Of a stretch of DNA of 64,000 bases, positions 54,081 through 61,990 are shown piece after piece. The notes below the pieces were generated by a model. That model saw only the letters and a list, made by a program, of their open reading frames with translations, made no database searches and was not told where the DNA came from. Source of the stretch: Anoxynatronum buryatiense (GTDB taxonomy: Bacteria > Bacillota > Clostridia > Peptostreptococcales > Tindalliaceae); assembly GCF_900182905.1 (NCBI RefSeq), contig NZ_FXUF01000001.1, positions 186,001-250,000 of the forward strand. Reading direction: 5' to 3'. The translations under genes and the position numbers were made by a program. Within the stretch, counting starts at the first letter, position 1; the number at the start of each line of letters is the position of its first letter.

Positions 54081-54404
54081 TTATGTATAAAAATATGGAA
54101 ACCCTGACATCGAATAATTAATTGAATGATTCTTCATCGTCAGGGTTTCGTGTATTCCCGCGTTTTGTCCTTCTGTGATGAGAATGTCCACATCTTTAAT
54201 CTCAGCAACGAGTGTTTCCAGTTTTCGCTCGGTCTCAACCTTTTTTATCATTGCAAATTTTTCAGGCGATGAGATCATCGCCAGGTCAGAGTCTGCCTAG
54301 GCGTGTTTCCATGTGTCTTTTCCCTGATGATCCATGTCAAACCCATGGACATCGTGTTTAATGGTTCCTACCCGATATCCTCTTTGTTTCAGAACTTCAA
54401 TCAT
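54081..54404 (-). pseudogene. mobB: Broken mobB (molybdopterin-guanine dinucleotide biosynthesis protein B)
   Basis: Starting at an ATG at 54404 the frame reads MIEVLKQRGYRVGTIKHDVH, GFDMDHQGKDTWKHA, then an in-frame TAG (54299-54297), then ADSDLAMISSPEKFAMIKKV and DVDILITEGQNAG before a stop at 54081. This matches MobB after its P-loop (KRGYxVGTIKHD ... KDSxRHxxAGAD ... DxxIxEG). The N-terminal GxSGSGKTT nucleotide-binding motif is absent, only 19 bases separate the ATG from the upstream stop, and the C-terminal third is altered. MobB is normally about 165 residues. It follows the molybdopterin-binding protein gene, fitting a former molybdenum-cofactor pair. Confidence 0.8.
54098..54149. repeat. 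Inverted repeat at the 3' end of the mobB remnant
   Basis: GAAACCCTGAC (54098-54108) and GTCAGGGTTTC (54139-54149) are perfect 11-base arms around a 30-base A/T-rich spacer. On the minus strand ATATTTTTATA follows, so it may act as a terminator; it also overlaps the last codons of the broken mobB. Confidence 0.7.
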
Positions 54405-54423
54405 CTGAAACCTCTTTTTACCG

Positions 54424-55446
54424 CTAACATTTTCCAAAATGACAATCAGGGAAGAAGCAGGTATCGCATTTCAAACACTGTCCTCCATGACCCAGCCGGG
54501 AGATGTCCCGTCGGGTGATGGTTTCATCTGCCATTACCCGGGGAAGTAAAATATCAAAAGCAGTGGTATGTGCAAACATCACACACCCCGGAAGCCCAAA
54601 CACTGGAATTCCATCAAGGTAGGCCAGCAGAAGCATGGCACCCGGGAGCACTGGTGTACCGTAAGCCACCATTTCTGCACCGGTTTGCTTGATGGCACCA
54701 GGGGTTTTATCATCGGGGTCAACTGACATTCCTCCGGTCACCACAATCAAGTTTGCGCCTGCAGTTTTTGCATCTTCCACCGCCTGTCGAATGCACTGTG
54801 TTTCGTCAGGAACAATCTGCCTGTGTATCAGTTCAACGTCATATTTCGCCAATTTTTCAGCCACCACTGGCCCAAACTTATCTTCTAGTCTCCCCTTAAA
54901 CACTTCACTGCCCGTGACAATAATGGCAGCCCGCTTGGGTTGGTATGGCTTGACCTGAATCAACGGTTCCTGATTCTCAAGAATGACCGTCACCTCTGAC
55001 AGCTTCTGTTGTGGAACTGTCAGGGGTATCACTCGGCATCCTCCTATCAGCCCTTTTTCATCAATGGAACGATTCCCATGAATGGTGGCCAGACAAATGT
55101 CTCCCAGATCATTCACTTCATCCTGTAAGTCGCGGTTAATTTTCAGCAGTCCTGTTTCAGAGGCAACCAGATTGATTTTCCCCTCTGAAGGAGGTGTGAA
55201 ATGAACACCGGGACCACAAATCATTTTTCCCAATAGGGTAGCCGCATCATCCTCATGAACTTCTCCTTCTTTTAAATTCATGACATACAGATGTTCTTTT
55301 CCGATACGCAGCAAATGATCCACGTCTTCCTGCCGCACCACATGTCCCTTTTTAAAGGCAACTCCCTTAAACTCACCAGGAACAATTTCTGTAAGATCAT
55401 GGCCAATTACCATGCCCACTGCATCCCGTGTTTTAATCACTTCCAT
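54424..55446 (-). CDS. MoeA/MogA-like molybdopterin-binding protein
   Basis: The 340-residue protein has a short N-terminal MoeA-like part (about 1-150, MEVIKTRDAVGMVIGHDLTEIVPGEF) and a MoCF_biosynth domain (about 165-310) with IIVTGSEVFKGRLEDKFGP, VTGGMSVDPDDKTPGAI and GIPVFGLPGCVMF, which bind molybdopterin. It ends with a cysteine cluster, CLKCDTCFFPDCHFGKC. Such proteins accompany molybdenum- or tungsten-enzyme and xanthine-dehydrogenase-type genes in clostridia; the exact step is not known. AAGGAGG is present before the ATG. It is next to a broken mobB and below a candidate structured RNA. Confidence 0.85.
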   Translation of the reverse strand: MEVIKTRDAVGMVIGHDLTEIVPGEFKGVAFKKGHVVRQEDVDHLLRIGKEHLYVMNLKEGEVHEDDAATLLGKMICGPGVHFTPPSEGKINLVASETGLLKINRDLQDEVNDLGDICLATIHGNRSIDEKGLIGGCRVIPLTVPQQKLSEVTVILENQEPLIQVKPYQPKRAAIIVTGSEVFKGRLEDKFGPVVAEKLAKYDVELIHRQIVPDETQCIRQAVEDAKTAGANLIVVTGGMSVDPDDKTPGAIKQTGAEMVAYGTPVLPGAMLLLAYLDGIPVFGLPGCVMFAHTTAFDILLPRVMADETITRRDISRLGHGGQCLKCDTCFFPDCHFGKC

Positions 55447-55578
55447 AAGACAGCTCCTCCTTCTTCGATTTCGATGGCGTTGTCAGACCATCTCTGCAGC
55501 TCTCGTTGCTTTCATTTTCAAATAAATGGCGTTTTAACCTCAATTATTGCAACGCATTGCATAATGAGAGAGGATTAG
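55447..55578. other. Leader between the candidate RNA and the molybdopterin-binding gene
   Basis: Noncoding. It contains an imperfect hairpin ATTATTGCAACGCATTGCATAAT at about 55543-55565 without a U-run, then the AAGGAGGAGC ribosome site of the gene. No other motif seen. Confidence 0.5.
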
Positions 55579-55640
55579 GCGGTCTACTGACGTTTCCATT
55601 TGCCAGGCGGCGCGAAGACAGGGGTTTTCACACCGACCGC
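55579..55640 (-). promoter_or_regulatory. Candidate structured leader RNA, partly cobalamin-riboswitch-like
   Basis: On the minus strand GCGGTC (55640-55635) pairs with GACCGC (55584-55579). Inside lie GGTGTGAAAACC and CGCGCCGC, and near the closing arm GTCAGTAGACCGCC, which resembles the B12 box GYCAGGAGACCKGCC with one base changed and one missing. The usual GGGAA element before GGTG is not seen. It sits about 130 bases before the molybdopterin-binding protein gene, where a molybdenum-cofactor riboswitch would be the expected type, but I could not match that motif. Assignment open. Confidence 0.4.
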
Positions 55641-55699
55641 ATGCAGTAACCGATTGTCAACTGTCAACGATGGCCAATTTTTTCACAGAAGTCCATGAG

Positions 55700-55724
55700 G
55701 TTAACAGTTTTTTCACCTGTTAAC
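55700..55724. repeat. 8-bp perfect inverted repeat, possible operator
   Basis: GTTAACAG (55700-55707) and CTGTTAAC (55717-55724) separated by 9 bases. The symmetry and spacing suit a dimeric regulator; it lies upstream of the candidate RNA on the minus strand. Confidence 0.45.
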
Positions 55725-55842
55725 GCTGTTGTTGAAAAATGCTTTTTATTTCTATTTTACCTTTTATATCATAAGATGCGCAATGGCTCAGATTAAAGGT
55801 CATTGTTTCTTGACCGCCAATCAGCGCCAGCATGACCATCAT
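55720..55842 (-). CDS. Possible 40-residue ORF
   Basis: An ATG at 55842 preceded by AGGAG at only 0-1 base opens a 40-codon frame (MMVMLALIGGQETMTFNLSH to KSIFQQQR) with a reasonable amino-acid mix. The frame is also open for several codons upstream. It may be a small protein or the end of a lost gene cut by the neighbouring palindrome. No family recognised. Confidence 0.2.
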   Translation of the reverse strand: MMVMLALIGGQETMTFNLSHCASYDIKGKIEIKSIFQQQR

Positions 55843-55856
55843 CTCCTGGTCGATTC

Positions 55857-55912
55857 CAAGAACAGTACAAAGCACTGCAAGTATTGAATTGCAGTGCTTT
55901 GTACTGTTCTTG
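55857..55912. repeat. 24-bp perfect palindrome with 8-base loop downstream of ppdK
   Basis: Arms 55857-55880 and 55889-55912 are perfectly complementary (beginning CAAGAACAGTAC and ending GTACTGTTCTTG) around GTATTGAA. It begins 21 bases past the ppdK stop. There is no U-run on either strand, so it is not a standard terminator; RNA from it would be a long stable hairpin that could protect or process the ppdK 3' end. Confidence 0.85.
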
Positions 55913-55932
55913 TATTCAGTTGAGACAAATCA

Positions 55933-58554
55933 TCATGAAGGATACCGGATGGCCGCCTGAGCCGCAGCCAGTCGGGCAATGGGAACCCTGAAGGGGGAGC
56001 ACGAAACATAATCAAGTCCCAGCAAGTGGCAGAATTCAACAGAACTGGGATCACCGCCATGTTCGCCGCAAATACCAAGCTTCAAGTCGCTACGACTTTC
56101 AAGCCCCAGTTTGACAGCGGTTTTCATCAATTCTCCCACACCGCGCCGGTCAATCTGCTGGAATGGGTCTTTTTCCAGAATGCCTTTATCCCGGTATTCT
56201 TTGATGAACTTGCCGGCATCATCTCTGGAAAAACCATAGGTCATCTGAGTCAGGTCATTGGTGCCAAAGGAGAAAAATTCGGCTTCTTTGGCAATATCAT
56301 CGGCAGTGATGGCGGCTCGTGGAATTTCAATCATGGTGCCAATGAGATAGGGTACCGTTTCGCCGGTATCATTTGCCACCTGGTGAATCACTTTCAGCAC
56401 CAACTCTTTCACATACTGAAGCTCTTTTATTTCGCCAATAAGAGGAATCATGATCTCTGGTATAACATGATGCCCCTCTCGCTTCAGTTGTGTGGCTGCT
56501 TCCATAATCGCCTGCACCTGCATTTCATAGATTTCTGGATAAGTGACAGCCAATCGACAGCCCCGATGTCCCAACATGGGGTTCACCTCAGCCAGTTCAC
56601 GAACAGTTTCTTTCAACTGAGAAACTGAAACATCCAGTTCGCCGGCCAAACGTTGAATATCAGCTTCAGCCGTAGGCAGAAACTCATGAAGCGGGGGATC
56701 GAGAAGTCTGATGGTGACGGGTCTGTCGCCCATCACTTTGAAAATGGCGACAAAATCGTCTCTTTGCATGGGCATTAGCTCTGCCAGCGCTTTACGGCGG
56801 GCATCTTCTGTTCTGGAAAGAATCATGCGGCGCATGACTGCAATCCGGTTTTCTTCAAAAAACATGTGTTCGGTGCGGCAAAGGCCTATGCCTTCTGCTC
56901 CAAACTCAACTGCCTTGGCCGAGTCTCTCGGAGTATCGGCATTGGTGCGCACTTTCAGCTTTCGAAGATCATCCGCCCATTCCATAAGGGTCACAAAACG
57001 CCCCCCCAGGCGTGCTTCTCTGGTTGCAATTTTGCCGTTATAAACGCAACCGGTATTTCCATCAAGAGAAATGAAGTCGCCTTCCGTCAGCGAAATCGCT
57101 TCCATTTTCATGGTTTTTTCCTGTTCGCTAATGTTCAACTCACCAGCACCGGACACACAACATTTTCCCATTCCCCGGGCCACCACCGCTGCGTGTGAGG
57201 TCATGCCACCCTTGGCCGTGAGAATGCCGGCAGATGCCACCATTCCTTCAATATCTTCAGGCGAGGTCTCATTGCGCACCAGGATAACGGTTTCACCTCT
57301 GGCATGCGCTTTAACCGCTTCTTCAGGGGTAAAGTAAATTTTTCCACAGGCAGCTCCCGAAGAAGCTGGGAGTCCTTTGGTGATGAGAGCAGCCTCTTCC
57401 AGTGCTTTTTCATCAAAGGTGGGGTGCAGCAGCTGGTCCAGATCAGAAGGGTTCATTCGCAGAACAGCCTCTTCTTTGGTGATCAGTCCTTCTTCAACCA
57501 TGTCCACAGCAACCTGGATGGCGGCCTGGGCGGTTCGCTTTCCGGTACGGGTCTGCAACATGAACAGTTTGCCCCGGTTAACGGTGAACTCAATGTCCTG
57601 CATGTCCCGATAGTGTTTTTCCAACAGCTGTGCCACTTCTTTGAACTGCTGATATGCTTCGGGCAACAGGTTCTTCATTTCTTCAATATCCTTTGGTGTT
57701 CTGATGCCTGCCACCACATCTTCACCCTGTGCATTCACCAGAAACTCACCATATAGCTTGTTTTCACCTGTTGAAGGATTTCGGGTAAAGGCAACACCCG
57801 TCCCGGAATCATTACCCATGTTTCCGAAAACCATCACCTGTATGTTGACCGCTGTTCCCAGGTGATGAGAAATATCATTATGCTCCCGGTAGACACGGGC
57901 ACGGGGATTGTTCCATGATTTGAAGACTGCTTCCACCGCCATCATGAGCTGAACCTGAGGATCTTGGGGAAAAGGTTTTCGTGTTTCCTTCTGAACCACT
58001 TTTTTAAAAGCTTCCACCAAATCAATAAAATCTTCTGCCACCAGGTCTGTATCGGAAGCGGCACCTTTTTCAGTTTTCTTTTTCTCCAAGAGACTGTCAA
58101 ATTTGTATTTGGGAATCTCCAGTACCACATCACCAAACATTTGAATCAGACGTCGGTAACTGTCAAAGGCAAATCTTTGATTGCCCGAGGTGTTTGCCAG
58201 CCCCTGAACGGTTTCATCATTCAGCCCCAGGTTCAGGATGGTGTCCATCATGCCGGGCATTGAAACAACGGCGCCAGATCGAACAGAAACCAGCAGGGGG
58301 TTTTTCACGTCTCCCAGTTGATGTCCTATTTCAGTTTCCATCTCGCTCAGCTTTTGTCCGATCTGCTGCTTTAAGTCATCCCATATCATGTTCCCCTGTT
58401 CATAATATTCAATACAAGCTTCTGTGGTAATGGTGAAGCCTCCGGGCACCGGCAGCCCTATGCGGGTCATTTCCGCCAGGTTTGCGCCCTTGCCACCAAG
58501 AAGTGGTTTCATTTCTGAAGATCCTTCACGAAATGCATACACGTACTGTTTCAT
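55933..58554 (-). CDS. ppdK: Pyruvate, phosphate dikinase
   Basis: PPDK interconverts pyruvate + ATP + Pi and PEP + AMP + PPi; in PPi-using anaerobes it can work in the glycolytic direction. The 873-residue protein has the nucleotide-binding domain (about 1-340, LLGGKGANLAEM), the swivelling phosphohistidine domain with GGMTSHAAVVARGMGKCCVSG (catalytic His and the adjacent regulatory Thr) and the PEP-binding TIM barrel (CRTEHMFFEE, GTMIEIPRAA, FFSFGTNDLTQMTYG, GICGEHGGDP with catalytic Cys). Its regulator is encoded immediately upstream. The product PPi can feed the pyrophosphatase HppA. Confidence 0.98.
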   Translation of the reverse strand: MKQYVYAFREGSSEMKPLLGGKGANLAEMTRIGLPVPGGFTITTEACIEYYEQGNMIWDDLKQQIGQKLSEMETEIGHQLGDVKNPLLVSVRSGAVVSMPGMMDTILNLGLNDETVQGLANTSGNQRFAFDSYRRLIQMFGDVVLEIPKYKFDSLLEKKKTEKGAASDTDLVAEDFIDLVEAFKKVVQKETRKPFPQDPQVQLMMAVEAVFKSWNNPRARVYREHNDISHHLGTAVNIQVMVFGNMGNDSGTGVAFTRNPSTGENKLYGEFLVNAQGEDVVAGIRTPKDIEEMKNLLPEAYQQFKEVAQLLEKHYRDMQDIEFTVNRGKLFMLQTRTGKRTAQAAIQVAVDMVEEGLITKEEAVLRMNPSDLDQLLHPTFDEKALEEAALITKGLPASSGAACGKIYFTPEEAVKAHARGETVILVRNETSPEDIEGMVASAGILTAKGGMTSHAAVVARGMGKCCVSGAGELNISEQEKTMKMEAISLTEGDFISLDGNTGCVYNGKIATREARLGGRFVTLMEWADDLRKLKVRTNADTPRDSAKAVEFGAEGIGLCRTEHMFFEENRIAVMRRMILSRTEDARRKALAELMPMQRDDFVAIFKVMGDRPVTIRLLDPPLHEFLPTAEADIQRLAGELDVSVSQLKETVRELAEVNPMLGHRGCRLAVTYPEIYEMQVQAIMEAATQLKREGHHVIPEIMIPLIGEIKELQYVKELVLKVIHQVANDTGETVPYLIGTMIEIPRAAITADDIAKEAEFFSFGTNDLTQMTYGFSRDDAGKFIKEYRDKGILEKDPFQQIDRRGVGELMKTAVKLGLESRSDLKLGICGEHGGDPSSVEFCHLLGLDYVSCSPFRVPIARLAAAQAAIRYPS

Positions 58555-58612
58555 GACAGATGGTCACCTCCGCAGATTGTTTTCATCAAAAAGAAATTGA
58601 TGAGTGTCTCTC

Positions 58613-59449
58613 TTAACCTTTCAGCAGTCCAACCTCATAGCCAATTTCCCGGCAGATTTCCAAAATGATACTGGCACTTTCTTCCACTGCCCGGGCAGAA
58701 ACATCAATGACAGGGCAGCCTAATTTGCGCATTAGGGCGTCTGCATATTCCAGCTCCTCAATAATGCGCTGAATGCTGGCATAGTTGGCATTATCCTGCA
58801 GTCCCAATGCTTTAATTCGTTCTTTTCTAATTTCTATCAGCTTGTAGGGGTCTGTTGTCAGTCCAATGATTTTTTGGGGTTTCACTTCAAAAAGTTCTTT
58901 GGGCGGCGACACTTCCGGCACCAGCGGCACGTTGGCCACTTTGATGTTTCGGTGTGCCAGGTACATGCTCAGGGGAGTCTTGGAAGTTCGGGAAATGCCA
59001 ATGAGAACAATATCTGCTTTTTGAAGTCCCCGCGGATCTTTTCCATCATCATATTTCACAGCAAATTCAATGGCCTCGATGCGCCGGAAATACTGTTCAT
59101 CCAATTTGCGAATCAGCCCGGCTTCTCCCTTGGGTTTCATACACAGTCGATCTTCCAAAACGTCCATCAGACCCGCCATCAGGTCGATGGCCCGTAATTT
59201 GCGTTCATTGATTTCACGCATCAACAATTCACGCATGGCTGGTACCACCATGGTGTACAAAATGATGGTACTTTCAGGTTGTGCATCGGTCAGCATTTCA
59301 AGAAGCTGTTCCGGCTCAGACATGAAAGAATAACGCCTGATTTCATAGTTTTTAAAATCAAACTGACTGAGTGCGGCCCGGGCCACCAGCTCTGCAGTTT
59401 CTCCCACAGAGTCGGATACTATAAAAAACTTCAGTTCCTGAACTTTCAT
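58613..59449 (-). CDS. PPDK regulatory protein (bifunctional kinase/pyrophosphorylase)
   Basis: DUF299-family protein that phosphorylates the regulatory Thr of PPDK with ADP and removes it by phosphorolysis, switching the enzyme off and on. The 278-residue protein has FFIVSDSVGETAE at the N terminus, the P-loop-like GISRTSKTPLSMYLA (about 150-164) and the C-terminal IDVSARAVEESASIIL. Position directly before ppdK, sharing its transcript, and the Thr-His motif in the PPDK sequence both favour PPDK over PEP synthase as target. Confidence 0.95.
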   Translation of the reverse strand: MKVQELKFFIVSDSVGETAELVARAALSQFDFKNYEIRRYSFMSEPEQLLEMLTDAQPESTIILYTMVVPAMRELLMREINERKLRAIDLMAGLMDVLEDRLCMKPKGEAGLIRKLDEQYFRRIEAIEFAVKYDDGKDPRGLQKADIVLIGISRTSKTPLSMYLAHRNIKVANVPLVPEVSPPKELFEVKPQKIIGLTTDPYKLIEIRKERIKALGLQDNANYASIQRIIEELEYADALMRKLGCPVIDVSARAVEESASIILEICREIGYEVGLLKG

Positions 59450-59461
59450 CGATCTCCTCCT

Positions 59462-60853
59462 TTAAAATACAAGTCGCTTGGCCAGATAGTGGACGAGTTC
59501 GTCTATAGATACCCTTTCTTGTTCCATTGTATCACGATGACGAACTGTCACGCACCCATCTTCCAGAGAATCGAAGTCAAAAGTAATGCAGAAAGGTGTG
59601 CCCACCTCATCATTACGGCGATAGCGTTTACCGATACTGCCGGCATCATCATATTCAATCATAAAATGTTCTGACAGCAAATCATACACTTTCATCGCAT
59701 CATCACCCAGTTTTTTGGCCAGGGGCAACACAGCCGCCTTAATGGGAGCCAAAAACGGATGCAAACGCAACACCACTCGTGTATCATTTTCACCCACCTG
59801 TTCTTCATCGTAGGCATCCACCAGGAATGCAAGAGCAACTCGGTCAGCCCCAACAGATGGCTCGATGCAATAAGGCACGTATTTTTCATTGGACACCGGA
59901 TCCTGATAATGGAAATCAACCCCGGAATGGGCCGCATGCTGTTTCAGGTCAAAATCGGTACGATCGGCAATTCCCCACAATTCGCCCCAGCCAAAGGGGA
60001 ACCGGTACTCAATATCGGTGGTGGCGGCACTGTAATGGGACAGTTCTTCTTTTTCGTGTTCACGCAGCCGTAAATTATCCGGAGTCAGGCCCAGGCTGAT
60101 GAGCCAATTGTGACAGAAGTTGGACCAGTAATCAAACCACTCCAAATCTGTTCCTGGTTTGCAGAAAAACTCCAACTCCATCTGTTCGAACTCCCGAGTA
60201 CGAAAGGTAAAGTTTCCCGGTGTAATTTCATTACGAAAGGATTTGCCTATTTGGCCAATGCCGAAGGGCACTTTTTTACGTGAAGACCGTTGCACATTTT
60301 TGAAATTCACAAAAATTCCCTGTGCTGTTTCGGGACGCAGATATATTTGTGTACTGCTGTCTTCAGTAACTCCCTGAAACGTTTTAAACATCAGATTAAA
60401 CTGCCTAATTCCTGTGAAGTTGTGAGCACTGCATTCGGGGCAGGCTATCTGATTTTCTTCAATGAAAGCCGCCATTTTTTCCGTACTCCAACCATCCACA
60501 GCAGCATGGCTGGCTTCATCTCCCAGAAAATCTTCAATCAGCTTATCTGCCCGAAAGCGGGATTTGCATGCTTTACAGTCCATCAACGGGTCACTGAAAC
60601 CACCCACATGACCGGAAGCTTCCCATGTTTTTGGATTCATTAAAATGGCCGCGTCAAGACCCACATTATGGGGGCTTTGCTGAATGAATTTTTTCCACCA
60701 TGCCTTTTTCACATTGTTTTTGAATTCAACACCTAATGGGCCGTAGTCCCAGGTATTGGCAAGACCTCCGTAAACTTCTGACCCCGGAAAAATATAACCC
60801 CTTGATTTTGCCAGTGCAACCACTTTTTCCATGCTCTTTTCCACTGCCATCAT
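59462..60853 (-). CDS. glyS: Glycyl-tRNA synthetase (alpha2 dimeric type)
   Basis: Class II synthetase of the single-chain, eukaryote/archaea-like type. The 463-residue protein shows the N-terminal [21 protein letters not shown], a four-cysteine zinc-type insertion (CKACKSRF ... CPECSAHN), motif 2 ([23 protein letters not shown]) and motif 3 ([14 protein letters not shown]), then an anticodon-binding domain. Two adjacent ATGs (60853 and 60850) lie 5 and 8 bases from GAGGAG. A T-box leader controls it. Glycine is also the substrate of the glycine reductase encoded elsewhere in the window. Confidence 0.97.
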   Translation of the reverse strand: MMAVEKSMEKVVALAKSRGYIFPGSEVYGGLANTWDYGPLGVEFKNNVKKAWWKKFIQQSPHNVGLDAAILMNPKTWEASGHVGGFSDPLMDCKACKSRFRADKLIEDFLGDEASHAAVDGWSTEKMAAFIEENQIACPECSAHNFTGIRQFNLMFKTFQGVTEDSSTQIYLRPETAQGIFVNFKNVQRSSRKKVPFGIGQIGKSFRNEITPGNFTFRTREFEQMELEFFCKPGTDLEWFDYWSNFCHNWLISLGLTPDNLRLREHEKEELSHYSAATTDIEYRFPFGWGELWGIADRTDFDLKQHAAHSGVDFHYQDPVSNEKYVPYCIEPSVGADRVALAFLVDAYDEEQVGENDTRVVLRLHPFLAPIKAAVLPLAKKLGDDAMKVYDLLSEHFMIEYDDAGSIGKRYRRNDEVGTPFCITFDFDSLEDGCVTVRHRDTMEQERVSIDELVHYLAKRLVF

Positions 60854-60929
60854 AACGACTCCTCTCATATTTGCATTCTCTTACCTGTTCATTTGACAAT
60901 CTCTTTCAGTTCAGGAAGTATGGTAGCAT

Positions 60930-61131
60930 AAAAAAATGCCTCCTGTCCCTTGCATAAGGGACGAAAGCATCATATGTCTTCCGCGGTTCCACCCTGATTG
61001 ATATCGACTCAGGCGATACCCACTTTCATCAGTTCAGCTCACAGATGCCCTTCATTTCAGACTTTCGCCAGGCTTCCACCGGCCCCGGCTCGCTTTGGAA
61101 AGTGACGGAAATTACTCCTTCTGCTCATCGC
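60930..61131 (-). promoter_or_regulatory. T-box riboswitch of glyS
   Basis: On the minus strand the T-box AGGGTGGAACCGCGGAAGA is at 60996-60978, followed by a terminator built on GTCCCTT/AAGGGAC with outer ATGC/GCAT pairs and a seven-U run (60936-60930). The long upstream stem I is present, with a GGC (Gly) triplet at 61049-61047 in AAGGGCATC as candidate specifier. GCGAT (61131-61127) can pair with ATCGC (61018-61014) to close the base of stem I. The 5' part overlaps the last codons of recO. Uncharged tRNA-Gly should promote readthrough. Confidence 0.93.
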
Positions 61132-61975
61132 TGTTTTCACCAGATTCAGTTTTAATGACTGTACCAGATTTACCTGTTTCTGTCAATGTGGTGCTGGTGT
61201 TTTCTTTCTCGCTGCCCTTAATGACTGGAAGAAATCCCTGTTGCTGAAGCAGCTTCTGACTTCGGAACTGGTGGCGTTCCATATGGTAAAGCAGGTAGTG
61301 CCGCATGAGCTGTTGCAGCTCGTCATTGAGCTTTTGATGGATTTTAAGACGCACCACATCTTGAAGTGGTTTGGTTCCAAGATACCTGAGCAGTTTCAGG
61401 CAGGTAGGGGATATGTGTGAGGCTTGGGGATCCTGGTGTCGGCAGTTCCCACACAAAATCCCCCCCTGGGCCGCTGAAAAAGACCATTGCTCTGAATAGG
61501 CAATACCACAGGCAACACAAGCCATTGTTTGTGGCGCATAGCCGCAAACCCGGGTGTAGTGTACTTCAAAGGCTCTTGTCAGGGTGTTCAGCTCGGTTTC
61601 GTTTCGACTGAGCAGGGTCAGTCCTGTTCCAAAAAGAGAATAAAGACGGGGATGGGGCTGTCCTTCGTTGATTTCTATATCCACCAGCTCCACCAGGTAA
61701 GCCGCTTCCATCAACCGCTGATAATCTTCTCGAAGGGGGTAGAAAATCTGCTTTGCCTCCACCTGGTTAACCGTATAGAGGCTGCGTCCCTGATAAAGCA
61801 GAAAATCAGAATGACAAAAAGGCTGAATACCGGCCAGCATTTGACTTTTAGCACGACGCGAGCCTTTGGCAACTGCACTTATTTTTCCCAACTTTCGACT
61901 GAAAAGCACGATAAGGCTGTCTGATTCTCTGTATTTTTGGCTTTTCAGTACAAATGCTTCCGTTTTAATCAGCAT
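61112..61975 (-). CDS. recO: DNA repair protein RecO
   Basis: RecO loads RecA on SSB-coated DNA in the RecFOR pathway. The 287-residue protein has an N-terminal OB fold (IKTEAFVLKSQKYRESDSL, FSRKLGKISAVAKGSRRAKS) and a helical domain with a four-cysteine zinc site (CVACG ... CGNC). The C-terminal tail after about 250 is low-complexity (Ser/Thr/Glu-rich) and overlaps the T-box of glyS, so it may be free to vary. ATG 61975 is used; the TTG before it is less likely. Confidence 0.94.
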   Translation of the reverse strand: MLIKTEAFVLKSQKYRESDSLIVLFSRKLGKISAVAKGSRRAKSQMLAGIQPFCHSDFLLYQGRSLYTVNQVEAKQIFYPLREDYQRLMEAAYLVELVDIEINEGQPHPRLYSLFGTGLTLLSRNETELNTLTRAFEVHYTRVCGYAPQTMACVACGIAYSEQWSFSAAQGGILCGNCRHQDPQASHISPTCLKLLRYLGTKPLQDVVRLKIHQKLNDELQQLMRHYLLYHMERHQFRSQKLLQQQGFLPVIKGSEKENTSTTLTETGKSGTVIKTESGENSDEQKE

Positions 61976-61990
61976 CAAGCGCCGCCGCCT

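Noticed and set aside
54297-54299. TAG in mobB as a pyrrolysine or readthrough codon
   Set aside because: The P-loop is also missing and the C-terminal end is altered, so simple gene decay explains it better.
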